Counted from the first letter of the stretch, positions 25,377-34,768 are shown. The stretch is DNA of 64,000 nucleotides from Actinoallomurus sp963736325 (GCA_963736325.1 CAVTOG010000009.1:992001-1056000), one strand, 5' to 3'. Translations and numbers: made by a program. Notes: generated from the sequence alone by a model not told the origin.

Positions 25377-25994
25377 GTGAAGGTCAACATCGTCGCCGCG
25401 ACCATCGTCGCCGGTGGCCTGCTCCTCGGCGGCACCGCGTGCGGCAGCGACAAGAGCGACGACAAGGCGTCGGGCTCGACCTCGACCGGCGCCGCCCCCA
25501 CCGCAACGCAGGCGATGGCGGACAAGCCGTTCGGCGCCGCATGCTCGGCCGTGCCGGCCGACGGCAAGGGGAGCTTCTCCGGCATGTCGCAGGACCCGGT
25601 CGCGACCGCCGCCTCGAACAACCCGGTCCTGTCCACGCTGGTCACCGCGGTCAAGAAGGCCGGCCTGGTGGACACGCTCAACTCCGCCGAGAACGTCACC
25701 GTGTTCGCGCCGACCAACGACGCGTTCAAGAAGATCCCGGCCAAGACGCTGAAGAAGGTGCTCGCGGACGACAAGATGCTGAAGAGCATCCTCACGTACC
25801 ACGTCGTCGGCCAGAAGGTCACGCCCGACGGCCTGGCGAGCGGCAGCTTCAAGACGCTGCAGGGCGGCATGGTCACGACCAGCGGCTCCGGCGAGGCGTA
25901 CAAGGTCAACGACGCCAACGTGGTCTGCGGCAACGTGCGGACCGCCAACGCCACCGTGTACCTCATCGACTCGGTGCTGATGCCCAAGATGTGA
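25377..25994 (+). CDS. fasciclin (FAS1) domain lipoprotein, 205 aa
   Basis: The signal peptide VNIVAATIVAGGLLLGGTAC ends in a lipobox cysteine, followed by a Ser/Thr/Ala-rich linker. A single FAS1 domain covers residues 70-205: NPVLSTLVTAVKKAGLVDTL, TVFAPTNDAFKKIPAKTL, ILTYHVVGQKV and VYLIDSVLMPKM. It resembles mycobacterial MPT83/MPT70. GTG 25377 follows GAAGGAG, 22 bp behind the oxidoreductase stop, so the two form an operon. Probably surface-exposed on the membrane; role unknown, perhaps with the oxidoreductase. Confidence 0.92.
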   Translation: MKVNIVAATIVAGGLLLGGTACGSDKSDDKASGSTSTGAAPTATQAMADKPFGAACSAVPADGKGSFSGMSQDPVATAASNNPVLSTLVTAVKKAGLVDTLNSAENVTVFAPTNDAFKKIPAKTLKKVLADDKMLKSILTYHVVGQKVTPDGLASGSFKTLQGGMVTTSGSGEAYKVNDANVVCGNVRTANATVYLIDSVLMPKM

Positions 25995-26004
25995 GCCCTC
26001 GTAC

Positions 26005-26030
26005 GGTGGCGGGCGTCCGCGCCCGCCACC
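26005..26030. terminator. bidirectional hairpin terminator
   Basis: GGTGGCGGGCG (26005-26015) pairs perfectly with CGCCCGCCACC (26020-26030) around TCCG. It lies in the 42 bp between the convergent fasciclin and catalase stops. Confidence 0.85.
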
Positions 26031-26036
26031 CTGAGG

Positions 26037-28088
26037 TCACGCCGGGATCGGCGTCGTGTCCCGTCCGAAGTGGCGGTGTGCGGCGACGGCCTCAGTGAAT
26101 CTCTCGATGAAGTCGCGGCCGGCCGACCCCGTGACCACGCCCTGGTCGGCGGCCGGCACGCGGGCGGTCTCCAGGAGGGCGACGCCGTCGCCGAGCGCGC
26201 CGACGGCCTTGTAGTGCTTGAATGCCTCGGCGACGAAGTTCACCGCCGTTCCGTCGGCGGCCAGGGCGCGTACGGACTGCTCGCCGCCGGGCACCAGCAC
26301 CGCGTCGTACAGCACCGAACCGACGGTGGTCAGTGCGCGGTCCACCTCCACGGTGCCGCCGTTGGCGTCGATGACCGAACCACCGCGTGGGCCGATCACC
26401 TCGCACACCGCGCCCTTCTGGGTGAGGCCGCGCCGGGCCTCGGCGACGTCCTCGGCGCGTACGCCGTCGGCGGCCAGGATCGCGATCTTCCTGGTCGAGG
26501 CGCTGTGCGGGCCGCGGGCCTGGCTGAGCGCGGGTGAGCTGCGGCTGTGGTTCGCCGTCGTGGGCTTCTCCGGAGGGATGGCGCCGATGCCTTCGGCGAC
26601 CAGGATCGCCAGGTCGTGGGAGACGTGGCAGAGGTTCTCGATCACGCCTTCGCGTACGTGGCGGTGTTCGACCTTCCCCAGCTCGAACCGGAAGGCGGCG
26701 ACGATGTGCTCCTTCTCCCACGCGCACATGCTGTTCCAGAAGAGCGTCGCCTGGGAGTAGTGGTCGGCGAAGCCGCCGGGGCGCTTGCGGAGCTTCGGTC
26801 CGTCCACGTGCTCGGGGTAGTGCGTGAAGGCCTCCTCGCCGGCGAGCACGGGACAGCCGCCGCCGAGGCTGTTCGGGTGGTACGCCGCGCGGCCCCGGTG
26901 GATGTCCATTTGGTGGTAGCCGTCTCGCTGGTGGTTGCGGACGGGCACGACCGGCCGGTTGACCGGGATCTGCGGGAAGTTCGGGCCGCCGAGCCGGATC
27001 AGCTGGGTGTCGAGATAGGAGAACAGCCGGGCCTGCAGCAGCGGGTCGTCGGTGAGGTCGATGCCGGGCACGACGTTGCCGAGGTGGAAGGCGACCTGCT
27101 CGGTCTCGGCGAAGAACTCATCCGGGTTGCGGTCGAGCACCAGCCGCCCGACGGGCCGTACGGGAACCTGCTCCTCCGGGATGATCTTGGTGGGATCGAG
27201 CAGGTCGAAGTCGAAGGAGTGCTCCTCGCTCTCCGGCACGAGCTGGAGGCCGAGCTCCCACTGCGGGTAGTGGCCGGCCTCGATCGCCTCCCACAGGTCG
27301 CGCCGGTTGAAGTCGGGGTCCTTCCCGGCGATCTTCTGCGTCTCGTCCCAGACGAGGGAGTGCGTGCCGAGCTTCGGCGTCCAGTGGAACTTCACGAACG
27401 TGCCCCTACCGCCCGCGTTGACCAGCCGGAACGTGTGCACGCCGAAGCCCTGCATCATCCGGAAGCTGCGGGGCAGCGCCCGGTCGGACATGAGCCACAT
27501 CATCATGTGCGTCGTCTCGGGCTGGAGCTGCACGAAGTCCCACAGAGTGTCGTGGGCCGAGGACGCCTGCGGAATCTCGTTGTGCGGCTCGGGCTTCACC
27601 GCGTGCACGAAGTCGGGGAACTTGATGCCGTCTTGGATGAAGAAGACCGGCATGTTGTTGCCGACGAGGTCGAAGTTGCCCTCGTTCGTATAGAACTTGA
27701 CCGCGAAGCCGCGTACGTCGCGCACGGTGTCGGCGGACCCGCGCGACCCGGCGACGGTGGAGAAACGCACGAAGACGGGCGTACGCAGCCTCGGGTCACA
27801 GAGGAACTCCGCCTTCGTGTACGCCGCGAGCGACTCGTACACCTCGAAGTGGCCGTACGCGCCCGAGCCGCGCGCGTGCACGACGCGTTCGGGGATCCGT
27901 TCGTGGTCGAAGTGGGTGATCTTCTCGCGAAAGTGGAAGTCCTCCATCAGCGTCGGCCCGCGCTCGCCCGCCGTCAGCGAGTTGTCGGTCTCGCCGATGG
28001 GAATCCCCTGGTCGGTGGTCATGGCGGCGTCGTCGGCGCCGACCCGGTGCTCGTCCAGCAGGCGCCGTTTCTCGTCGGGCGAGGTCAT
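26037..28088 (-). CDS. katE: large-subunit catalase (KatE/HPII type), 683 aa
   Basis: Clade 2 heme catalase. His71 in RVVHARGSGAYGHFEVYES is the distal histidine; LVGNNMPVFFIQDGIKFPDF carries the catalytic Asn; RLFSYLDTQLIRLGGPNFPQ carries the proximal heme-ligand Tyr. From about residue 535 a DJ-1/glutamine-amidotransferase-like domain follows (KIAILAADGVRAEDVAEARR, YDAVLVPGGEQSVRALAADG), as in E. coli HPII. The product removes hydrogen peroxide in the cytoplasm. ATG 28088 follows AAGGGAACGAC. It sits 10 bp downstream of the rodA-like stop on the same strand, so they may be co-transcribed. Confidence 0.95.
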   Translation of the reverse strand: MTSPDEKRRLLDEHRVGADDAAMTTDQGIPIGETDNSLTAGERGPTLMEDFHFREKITHFDHERIPERVVHARGSGAYGHFEVYESLAAYTKAEFLCDPRLRTPVFVRFSTVAGSRGSADTVRDVRGFAVKFYTNEGNFDLVGNNMPVFFIQDGIKFPDFVHAVKPEPHNEIPQASSAHDTLWDFVQLQPETTHMMMWLMSDRALPRSFRMMQGFGVHTFRLVNAGGRGTFVKFHWTPKLGTHSLVWDETQKIAGKDPDFNRRDLWEAIEAGHYPQWELGLQLVPESEEHSFDFDLLDPTKIIPEEQVPVRPVGRLVLDRNPDEFFAETEQVAFHLGNVVPGIDLTDDPLLQARLFSYLDTQLIRLGGPNFPQIPVNRPVVPVRNHQRDGYHQMDIHRGRAAYHPNSLGGGCPVLAGEEAFTHYPEHVDGPKLRKRPGGFADHYSQATLFWNSMCAWEKEHIVAAFRFELGKVEHRHVREGVIENLCHVSHDLAILVAEGIGAIPPEKPTTANHSRSSPALSQARGPHSASTRKIAILAADGVRAEDVAEARRGLTQKGAVCEVIGPRGGSVIDANGGTVEVDRALTTVGSVLYDAVLVPGGEQSVRALAADGTAVNFVAEAFKHYKAVGALGDGVALLETARVPAADQGVVTGSAGRDFIERFTEAVAAHRHFGRDTTPIPA

Positions 28089-28098
28089 GTCGTTCCCT

Positions 28099-29286
28099 TC
28101 AACCGTAGGACCGGCGGCGTAGGTGCACGGCCTCCAGCAGCCCGAGCGCCACCATGTTGGCGAGCGTCGCCGACCCGCCGTACGAGACGAAAGGGAGCGG
28201 CACCCCGGTGATCGGCATCAGGCCGAGGGTCATGCCGATGTTCTCGAAGGTCTGGAAGCCCAGCCAGCACACGACTCCGGCGGCCATGAGCATCCCGAAG
28301 GCGTTCTCGCAGCGGATGGCGATGTGCAGGCCCCGCCACAGCGCGATGCCGAGGAGCAGCACGATCAGCGCCGACCCGACGAACCCGAGCTCCTCACCGG
28401 CCACTGTGAAGATGAAGTCGGTGTGCTGCTCGGGGACGAAGTGTCCGGCGGTCTGCTGCCCGCGGAAGAGCCCCGTGCCGAGCACACCGCCCGAGCCGAT
28501 CGCGATGCGGGCCTGCGCCGCGTTGTACCCGACACCTTTGGGGTCGGCGGCCGGGTAGGCGAACGCGATGAACCGGTCGATCTGGTACGCCTTGAGCAGG
28601 TGGAACCGCCAGGCGGCGAGGGCCACCAGCCCTCCGGACACCACCAGCCCGACCAGCCAAGTCCGCGATACGCCTGATACCGCCACCATCGAGAGAATCA
28701 GCACGCCGAGCACCATGGTGGTTCCCAGATCCGGCTGGAGGACGACCAGGCCCACGGTCAGCCCGGCCAGGCCGAGCGCGGCCAGCAGGTCACCGGTGCC
28801 GGGCGCGGTCTGCCCGTCACGCGGCTCGCCGAGAATGACCGCGAGCAGCATCACGAGCCCGAGCTTGGCGAACTCCGCGGGCTGCAGCTGAAAGCCCGCC
28901 CCTATCTCGATCCACGAGTGGTGGCCCTTGATCGTGGAGCCGAGCGGAGTGAGCACCGCGACCAGGCCCACGCACGAGGCCGCGTAGAGGAAGGGCGCGT
29001 ACGCGCGGACGAGCCGGTAGTCGAGCAGCGACACGGCGGCGGCCAGGAACAGGCCGATCACGACCGTGACGAGGTGTTTCTTCAGGAAGCTCTCGGGGTC
29101 GCGTCCGGCCTGCAGCAGCGCCGGCCGGGTCGCCGACCAGACGAGCAGCGTGCCGAGCCCGGTGAGCGAGAGGACCGCGCCGAGCAGCACCCAGTCGAGG
29201 CGGTCCAACGGGGTGCCGCGTTCCGCGAGGCGGCGCATGGGAGAGGGCTTCCAGAGGCGCATCCCCGTGCCGTGACCTGCGGACAT
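28099..29286 (-). CDS. rodA: RodA/FtsW/SpoVE (SEDS) family protein, 395 aa
   Basis: SEDS peptidoglycan polymerase with about ten membrane segments. Family marks are GLGTLLVWSATRP, SWIEIGAGFQLQPAEFAKLG, VVLQPDLGTTMVLGVLILSM, YNAAQARIAIGSGGVLGTGL, QQTAGHFVPEQHTDFIFTVA and GMTLGLMPITGVPLPFVSYG. The last two match RodA rather than FtsW, but the split is by similarity only. It polymerises lipid II with a class B penicillin-binding protein; no such gene is adjacent, so this may be an extra copy. ATG 29286 has a poor ribosome site; ATG at residue 9 is an alternative. Confidence 0.88.
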   Translation of the reverse strand: MSAGHGTGMRLWKPSPMRRLAERGTPLDRLDWVLLGAVLSLTGLGTLLVWSATRPALLQAGRDPESFLKKHLVTVVIGLFLAAAVSLLDYRLVRAYAPFLYAASCVGLVAVLTPLGSTIKGHHSWIEIGAGFQLQPAEFAKLGLVMLLAVILGEPRDGQTAPGTGDLLAALGLAGLTVGLVVLQPDLGTTMVLGVLILSMVAVSGVSRTWLVGLVVSGGLVALAAWRFHLLKAYQIDRFIAFAYPAADPKGVGYNAAQARIAIGSGGVLGTGLFRGQQTAGHFVPEQHTDFIFTVAGEELGFVGSALIVLLLGIALWRGLHIAIRCENAFGMLMAAGVVCWLGFQTFENIGMTLGLMPITGVPLPFVSYGGSATLANMVALGLLEAVHLRRRSYG

Positions 29287-29402
29287 GTCGGGTCTCTACC
29301 CGTGGGGACGTTCCCGGCCTTCTCGGTCATGTCTTACTCGCGCCAATTGTTAGGCAAGGCAGGCCCCGGCGGTTCCTCGACGCGAATTCCGAGCTCCAGC
29401 CC

Positions 29403-32400
29403 CTAGTCGTCGCGGGTGTCGCCGGTTCGGCGCCTGGAGGCGACCGCGACGCGCAGGTCGGAGGCGAGGTGGGTCAGGTCGACGTCGGGCCATTTCTGGT
29501 CGATGCCCTTGACCAGCGCGACGATCAGGCCGCGGCCTCCGATGCCGCCGCGTCCGCCGCCGGAGTGGCGGGCCCACAGGTCGTTGATCACGTCGAGGTA
29601 CGCGTCGGAGGGGCGGATGGAGCCGGCCTGGCGGAGGAGGCCGACCGTCGTGGCGACCGGCAGCGTACGCGCGTCGTCGCGGAGCCGCGTCAGGATCTGG
29701 CGTTCAAGCCCTGGGAACGTCTTCATCGCGGCGACGCAGGGCTCGTAGATCTCCGAGCGTTTCCACGCCGGCAGTTCGCGGGTGTAGTCGAGCAGGGAGA
29801 GCAGGTGGGCGGGGAGCAGGGTGTGCTCCTCGCCCTGCTGCCACCGGATCCGGTCGCCCATCGCGCGGAAGTACGGCACGGACTGGAGGAAGAGCATCGA
29901 CATCCGCCAGTTCGGCAGGAACGCCAGCTTGCGGATGAGGATGCCGGTGTCGCTCAGCGCCCCGACGCGGTAGTCGTACGCCTGCGCGGGCCCGTCGGAC
30001 AGGAGGATGTCGTACTCGGTCGCGTCCACCAGCGCGTCGGGCGGTGAGATCACCATGCTCTCCAGGAGCGACGCGGGGGAGCCGTCCTCGCGTGACAGCG
30101 TGACGTCGAGCGTGGACCCGTCCCGGTGGACTCGGGCGCGTACGGCGGCGACGAAGCCGTTCCACTCTTCCGCCGGGAGCTGGGCCTTCCACAGGTAGCT
30201 GTGCTCGATCCAGCGTTCGATCGCGTTGTCGTCGAACATCGCGCGTGCCGTGATGCCGCCGGCCTCCAGCAGGACGAGGAGCATCGTGAGGTTGGCCGAG
30301 TACACGGAGAGCCGGCGGGTGAGCGGGTGCCGGACCGGTTCGTACGCCGCGTAGGAGCGTGCCGGGTTCGGGTACAGCGCGTCGCCGAGCAGGCGGAGCA
30401 GCAGCGTCCGGTAGCGGGCGCGTTCGGCCTCGGGCAGGACGAGGAGCAGTTCGCCGAGCGAGTCGACGACCGGCGCGCGTCCCGCGACGCAGGCGAACGA
30501 CAGGACGGAGTAGAGGAAGCCGTCGTCGCGCGTGTCTTCCGCCGCGACGAGGGCGTCGAGGGTACGGCGCGCCAGCCAGGCGACCAGGAACTCCCCGAAC
30601 GTGGTGTGCAGGAACTCATACGTCCGGGTCCGGCGGTCCTGCACGTGGGCCTCGGAGCGGTGGATGAAGAAGAACCGGCCCGTCGCGCGCTGCGCCCTGC
30701 TGAGTGCGGCCTCGTCCTCGGGCACGGAGTCCTCCGGCACGAGGATCGGCAGGTCACGGTCGAGCTCGGCGTCGGTCACGCTCTGACGGCCACGGGCGAA
30801 CATGGCGAGCGCCACCGCCGAGAGGCGTTCGAGCTCCTTCTCGGCGAGCCGGCGCTGGGCGCTCTGCGGCAGCGAGCGGTTCTCCGGGTACTTGAGGATC
30901 TCGCGGGCCGCGAAGTCCAGCAGCAGCGCCTCGTACAGCTCGGCCTGGCCCATGCTCCCCGAGCCGCGCTGCAGGGCGTTCTCGGTCGCGTCGAAGATCG
31001 CAAGCATCAGGAGCAGCAGTGGCTGGCGGGCGAGGTCACGGTGCGACAGCGCGACCTCCGGCGTCAGCGGCTCCAGCCCGCGCCGGGACAGCAGCCCGGC
31101 GTTGTGGCGGCGCCAGACCGTCAGCCACTGGCGTACCTGGTCGTCGTCGAACGGCTGGAGCTGCAGCGCGACGGTTCCCGCCGGGTAACGCACGCGGTCG
31201 GCGACGACCGTACGGCTCGTGACGATGACGGCGACGGGCCGCCCGATCGCGAGCTGCCGCCGCTGGAACTCCCGTACCTGTTCGAGGTAGTCGTAACGGT
31301 TGACGCCCGCCGCCTGGAGCAGCTCGTCGAAGCCGTCGAGCATCACGACCGGCAGCGCGTCGGGAGCCGCCTCCACCAGATCGTGGAACCCGACCCGCTC
31401 ACCGGCCTGACGGAAGATCGCCTGCTCGATCTGGTCCTGGACCGTCGCCTCGGCGTCCACGTCGCGCAGCTCGACGCGTACGGGCAGGAAGTCGCCCTCC
31501 GGGAGGCGCGCGGCGAGGACCTCGGTCAGCTTGGACTTGCCGGAACCGGGCTCGCCGAGCACGACCAGCGGCGCGTGCGCGGCCCGCGGCGAGGTGAGAT
31601 AACCGGTGAGGAACCGGTCGGCGTACGGGACGAGCGCCTGGCCCTCCCACCACTCCTGCCCGGACGGCGCGTCGCCGGGCCGTACCTCGGCGGCCTTGCA
31701 GCGCGGGTTGACGTACGCCTCGCCGAGCGTGGGCAGCGCCACCCACTCGGGTGCCCGTCCGGTGGCCACGACCGGGTCGGCGAGCGCGGCACGGTAGCCG
31801 CGCAGCAGGTGGTTGCGCGGCCGGTCACCGGCGTGCCGCGACGCCATCTCGGTCAGGAGCCGGCCCACCTCGGCGAGACCGGACCCCAGGCCGTGGGCCT
31901 CGGTGAAGCTCGCCCAGACCTCGAACTCCCGGTTGTCGGTGGCCAGCCGCTGGAACGCGTCGTCGTACACCCGCACCGCCTCGGTGGGCAGCGCCACCAG
32001 CGTGTCGAGCACCCGGGTACGCTCGCGCCCCGCGAGCCGCTCCCACGCCGTACCGCCGCGCACGACCACCGCGAGGCGCCGCGACATCAGCCCGTAGAGG
32101 GCGCCGATCTCCTCACGGGTCCGCGCGTACGGGACGTGGGGCTCGGGCAGGGGGAGACGGTCACTGAGCAGGCCCTCGATCAGCTCGGCGTAGCCCTTCG
32201 GCGGGCTGCCACCGGTGGCATGCCCGACCTTGTCGTGAGCGGCGAGCCGCTTGGGAGCGAGCGGCAACTCGGCCTTGCCGAGGGTCTCGAAGTAGGACGA
32301 GACGACCAGCGCGGCATGCGCGGCGGCGAGCCGCTGCGTACGGTCGAACCGCGACAGGCCGCTGCGGCGCTCGGCGATCCGGCGTACGGCCTCATGCCCG

Positions 32401-32588
32401 AAACGCACGACCTCGTCCTTGAGGTCGAACAGATTGAGAGCACCGGACACGTCGTTGCCGGTAGCCCACGAGGCCGCGGTCCACGCGGCGAGCCCGGCCG
32501 TGGCGGCACCATCGAGGAGGCCGACCAGCCGGCTCTGGCCATCACCAAGGATCTTCAGCGCGTCGGCATAGGTCAGAGAGTCGGACAC
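29403..32588 (-). CDS. NACHT-domain STAND NTPase, 1061 aa
   Basis: Residues 1-160 are an alpha-helical N-terminal domain (SLTYADALKILGDGQSRLVG) of the kind found before bacterial NACHT modules. The NACHT core starts near residue 340: Walker A VVLGEPGSGKSKLTEVLAAR, Walker B VVMLDGFDELLQAAGV, VIVTSRTVVADRV (sensor) and a winged-helix region with YEFLHTTFGEFLVAWLARRT. About 400 C-terminal residues without obvious repeats follow; these would sense the trigger. Bacterial NACHT proteins act in phage defence by oligomerising on infection; here that is inference from family. The start is GTG 32588 with GGAG 6-7 nt upstream; a longer frame to 32651 lacks support. It stands as a single gene, divergent from a methyltransferase. 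Confidence 0.88.
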   Translation of the reverse strand: MSDSLTYADALKILGDGQSRLVGLLDGAATAGLAAWTAASWATGNDVSGALNLFDLKDEVVRFGHEAVRRIAERRSGLSRFDRTQRLAAAHAALVVSSYFETLGKAELPLAPKRLAAHDKVGHATGGSPPKGYAELIEGLLSDRLPLPEPHVPYARTREEIGALYGLMSRRLAVVVRGGTAWERLAGRERTRVLDTLVALPTEAVRVYDDAFQRLATDNREFEVWASFTEAHGLGSGLAEVGRLLTEMASRHAGDRPRNHLLRGYRAALADPVVATGRAPEWVALPTLGEAYVNPRCKAAEVRPGDAPSGQEWWEGQALVPYADRFLTGYLTSPRAAHAPLVVLGEPGSGKSKLTEVLAARLPEGDFLPVRVELRDVDAEATVQDQIEQAIFRQAGERVGFHDLVEAAPDALPVVMLDGFDELLQAAGVNRYDYLEQVREFQRRQLAIGRPVAVIVTSRTVVADRVRYPAGTVALQLQPFDDDQVRQWLTVWRRHNAGLLSRRGLEPLTPEVALSHRDLARQPLLLLMLAIFDATENALQRGSGSMGQAELYEALLLDFAAREILKYPENRSLPQSAQRRLAEKELERLSAVALAMFARGRQSVTDAELDRDLPILVPEDSVPEDEAALSRAQRATGRFFFIHRSEAHVQDRRTRTYEFLHTTFGEFLVAWLARRTLDALVAAEDTRDDGFLYSVLSFACVAGRAPVVDSLGELLLVLPEAERARYRTLLLRLLGDALYPNPARSYAAYEPVRHPLTRRLSVYSANLTMLLVLLEAGGITARAMFDDNAIERWIEHSYLWKAQLPAEEWNGFVAAVRARVHRDGSTLDVTLSREDGSPASLLESMVISPPDALVDATEYDILLSDGPAQAYDYRVGALSDTGILIRKLAFLPNWRMSMLFLQSVPYFRAMGDRIRWQQGEEHTLLPAHLLSLLDYTRELPAWKRSEIYEPCVAAMKTFPGLERQILTRLRDDARTLPVATTVGLLRQAGSIRPSDAYLDVINDLWARHSGGGRGGIGGRGLIVALVKGIDQKWPDVDLTHLASDLRVAVASRRRTGDTRDD

Positions 32589-32817
32589 ATACGCTCCACA
32601 GCGGGCGGGAGGTCTCCTGGGGCGTTCCTCATCATCGCCCATGTACGGCACGCGGTGAACCTCGTGTCATCTGACGCGTTCGTCGCCCGTCCCGCGCGGG
32701 GCCGCGAAGACGGCTCTGAGATGCGCTCCACGAGCGTTGAGCCCTCTGTCGGGGCTATCAAGATCGCCAGGATATTCTCTGGGTTGCGAATTGGGGCTGA
32801 TAGGGAGGCCCTGGGGC

Positions 32818-33657
32818 ATGTGCCCCGCCTCGTACCGAACACGAACGGTGTGTGAATTGGCAGACGGAGCAGAGAAGTCTCCGCCCGGCGTCGACCGCTC
32901 AGTGGCCAACGAGGCACGTATCTACGATTACTACCTGGGTGGCAAGGACAACTTCGCAGTCGACCGTGCGGTCGCCGAAGCCACGATGGCGGTCGTCCCC
33001 GACACGCCGAAACTGTCCCGCGACAACCGCGACTTCACACGCCGCGCCACCCGCTTCCTGGCCGAACACGGCGTCCGCCAGTTTCTCGACCTGGGCTCCG
33101 GCCTGCCGACGAGCCAGAACATCCACGAGGTCGCCCAGTCCGTGGACCCGTCGTGCCGGGTGGTCTACGTCGACTACGACCCGGTGGTGCTCGCCCACGG
33201 GCGCGCGCTGCTGGCCACCAACGACAACACGACGGTCGTCACAGCCGACCTGCGCGAGCCGGATATGGTGCTCGGCCACCCTCACGTGACCCGCCTGCTG
33301 GACCTGGCTCAGCCGGTCGCCGTCTTCATGGCGGCGGTGCTGCACTTCCACCGCACGGGCGTGGAGGACTTGGTGCGCACCTACCGCGAACAAATGGTCG
33401 CCGGCTCCTGGATGGTCCTGTCCCACTGCATCGGCGACCACACTCCGACCGAGGTCATCGCGGGTGTGAAAGAGGCGTACGCCAATGCGAGGTCACCGGC
33501 GGTGTTTCGCAGCCGGGTGGAGGTGAAAGCGCTGTTCGGCGACTTCGAACTGGCGGAACCGGGCTTCGTGAACGTCTCCCAGTGGCGCCCCCGCCGACCC
33601 GGCCCCAAGGAACTGACGTCGGTACAGATCTGGGGCGGGGTAGGAGAGAAGCGCTAA
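32818..33657 (+). CDS. SAM-dependent methyltransferase, PF04672 (DUF574) family, 279 aa
   Basis: Paralogue of the protein at 20459-21310: GVDRSVANEARIYDYYLGGK, FLDLGSGLPTSQNIHEVAQS, VVYVDYDPVVLAHGRALLAT, and PVAVFMAAVLHFH, ending VQIWGGVGEKR. ATG 32818 has GGGAGG 13-8 nt upstream; GTG 32848 is closer to the usual family start but has no ribosome site. The target is unknown. The 229-bp gap to the divergent NACHT gene holds the promoters of both and nothing else I can name. Confidence 0.9.
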   Translation: MCPASYRTRTVCELADGAEKSPPGVDRSVANEARIYDYYLGGKDNFAVDRAVAEATMAVVPDTPKLSRDNRDFTRRATRFLAEHGVRQFLDLGSGLPTSQNIHEVAQSVDPSCRVVYVDYDPVVLAHGRALLATNDNTTVVTADLREPDMVLGHPHVTRLLDLAQPVAVFMAAVLHFHRTGVEDLVRTYREQMVAGSWMVLSHCIGDHTPTEVIAGVKEAYANARSPAVFRSRVEVKALFGDFELAEPGFVNVSQWRPRRPGPKELTSVQIWGGVGEKR

Positions 33658-33664
33658 GGGGGGT

Positions 33665-33760
33665 TCAGGCCGACGCGGCGTCGCCCTGATCGTCGAAACT
33701 CTGCACCTCGACACAGTTATTGCCGCTGGCGTCGCTGCGTGAGGATTTCCGCCAGCCCAT
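33665..33760 (-). CDS. truncated DUF397 protein, second copy, 31 aa
   Basis: MGWRKSSRSDASGNNCVEVQ is the start of a DUF397 protein, but the usual second half (the VRDSK and W-x-x-F parts) is missing and the chain ends SFDDQGDAASA. Its ATG shares one base with the stop of the preceding copy (TGATG), so translation is coupled. DUF397 proteins are normally about 60 residues and partner with the XRE/DUF5753 regulator upstream. Confidence 0.6.
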   Translation of the reverse strand: MGWRKSSRSDASGNNCVEVQSFDDQGDAASA

Positions 33761-33861
33761 CAGGCTGGACGTTCCTGCGCGTCTTCCACGCAGTCGAAGC
33801 TCTGGACTTCGACGCAGTTGTTGCCGCTGAGATCGCTGCGCGAGGATTTCTGCCAACTCAT
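33760..33861 (-). CDS. truncated DUF397 protein, first copy, 33 aa
   Basis: MSWQKSSRSDLSGNNCVEVQ and then SFDCVEDAQERPA. Like the next copy it contains only the N-terminal half of DUF397. ATG 33861 shares one base with the stop of the XRE gene (TGATG). The two copies match at most positions over the first 23 residues, so they arose by tandem duplication. Too short for routine gene finders; assignment rests on similarity and the coupled start. Confidence 0.65.
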   Translation of the reverse strand: MSWQKSSRSDLSGNNCVEVQSFDCVEDAQERPA

Positions 33862-34673
33862 CAGATCATGCCTTCCAATTTCGCTGTGATCAGGTCTTGG
33901 GACTTGTCCACGGGGAGCGCTATAGAACTGAGTGTTTCCATCTTATCTGCATATTGTGCGACTTCTCCGCGATCTTTGATGAGCCTGCCGACGCCGCATG
34001 CCTCTGCGTAGGCGACCTCTCCCTCGTCCGTGGACGTGAGCAGGAATGGGCCCTCCAGGCCGGGGTGAGGCCCCGCCGATCGGGGGATGACCCGCACGGT
34101 CACGTGCCGTGGTTGTTCTAGCAGTCGGGCGAGTTGCTCGCGCAAGATGCTGTCGGCGCCCACCGGCTGCTCCAGTACGCCCTCATGAAGCAGGACCCAT
34201 AGCTTCGGAGGGTCGGGGCGGCTGAGAAGTTCCTGGCGACCGATGCGGGCTTGCACCGCTAGATCGACATCGTCCACCACACCACCTGCCGCCAGGAGGG
34301 CGTGAGCGTAGTCCTTGGTCTGGAGGAGTCCCGGCACGATCAGGGCCTCGTACATCCTGATCGACCTGGCTCGCTCCGCATACCAGAGCCACTGGCGGAA
34401 CCATTCGGCGTCATGCCCTGCTTTGGCGTATTTGAGGAGCCTCCGAAACAGGTCATTTAACCTAAAATGCTCATCAAGCTTCGATGCTTGATCCTCTCTC
34501 AGCCGCCATCCGGGTCGACCGTGCTCGATATTCGATACAGTCTGCCGCTGCGCATCTATCACCTCCCCGAGGGCGGACAGTGACATGTCCGCTTTCTCCC
34601 TCTGAAAGCGCAGCTCAGAGGCTATCCAGTCCCAGAGTGATCGGTCCGGATTCAGTGATGATAGGGGAGCCAT
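33861..34673 (-). CDS. XRE-family regulator with DUF5753 domain, 270 aa
   Basis: Residues 13-70 form an XRE helix-turn-helix (ELRFQREKADMSLSALGEVI, DAQRQTVSNIEHGRPGW). The rest is DUF5753: WFRQWLWYAERARSIRMYEA, LIVPGLLQTKDYAHALLA, RIGRQELLSRPDPPKLWVLL and HVTVRVIPRSAGPHPGLEGP. Such proteins pair with DUF397 proteins and often neighbour an anti-sigma-like ATPase, as here (divergent gene at 34769). Several are known to influence development or antibiotic production in Streptomyces. The 95-bp divergent promoter holds a GTATC/GATAC inverted repeat that may be its own operator. GC content is lower than in most of the window. Confidence 0.9.
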   Translation of the reverse strand: MAPLSSLNPDRSLWDWIASELRFQREKADMSLSALGEVIDAQRQTVSNIEHGRPGWRLREDQASKLDEHFRLNDLFRRLLKYAKAGHDAEWFRQWLWYAERARSIRMYEALIVPGLLQTKDYAHALLAAGGVVDDVDLAVQARIGRQELLSRPDPPKLWVLLHEGVLEQPVGADSILREQLARLLEQPRHVTVRVIPRSAGPHPGLEGPFLLTSTDEGEVAYAEACGVGRLIKDRGEVAQYADKMETLSSIALPVDKSQDLITAKLEGMI

Positions 34674-34768
34674 CTGCAGACCTCCGATGTATCGAGTGTA
34701 TTTCTGATACGCGACAGATTACATCAGAGGCGCCATTATAGAAAGCCTTACGGCCGGGAGGTGGCGAG

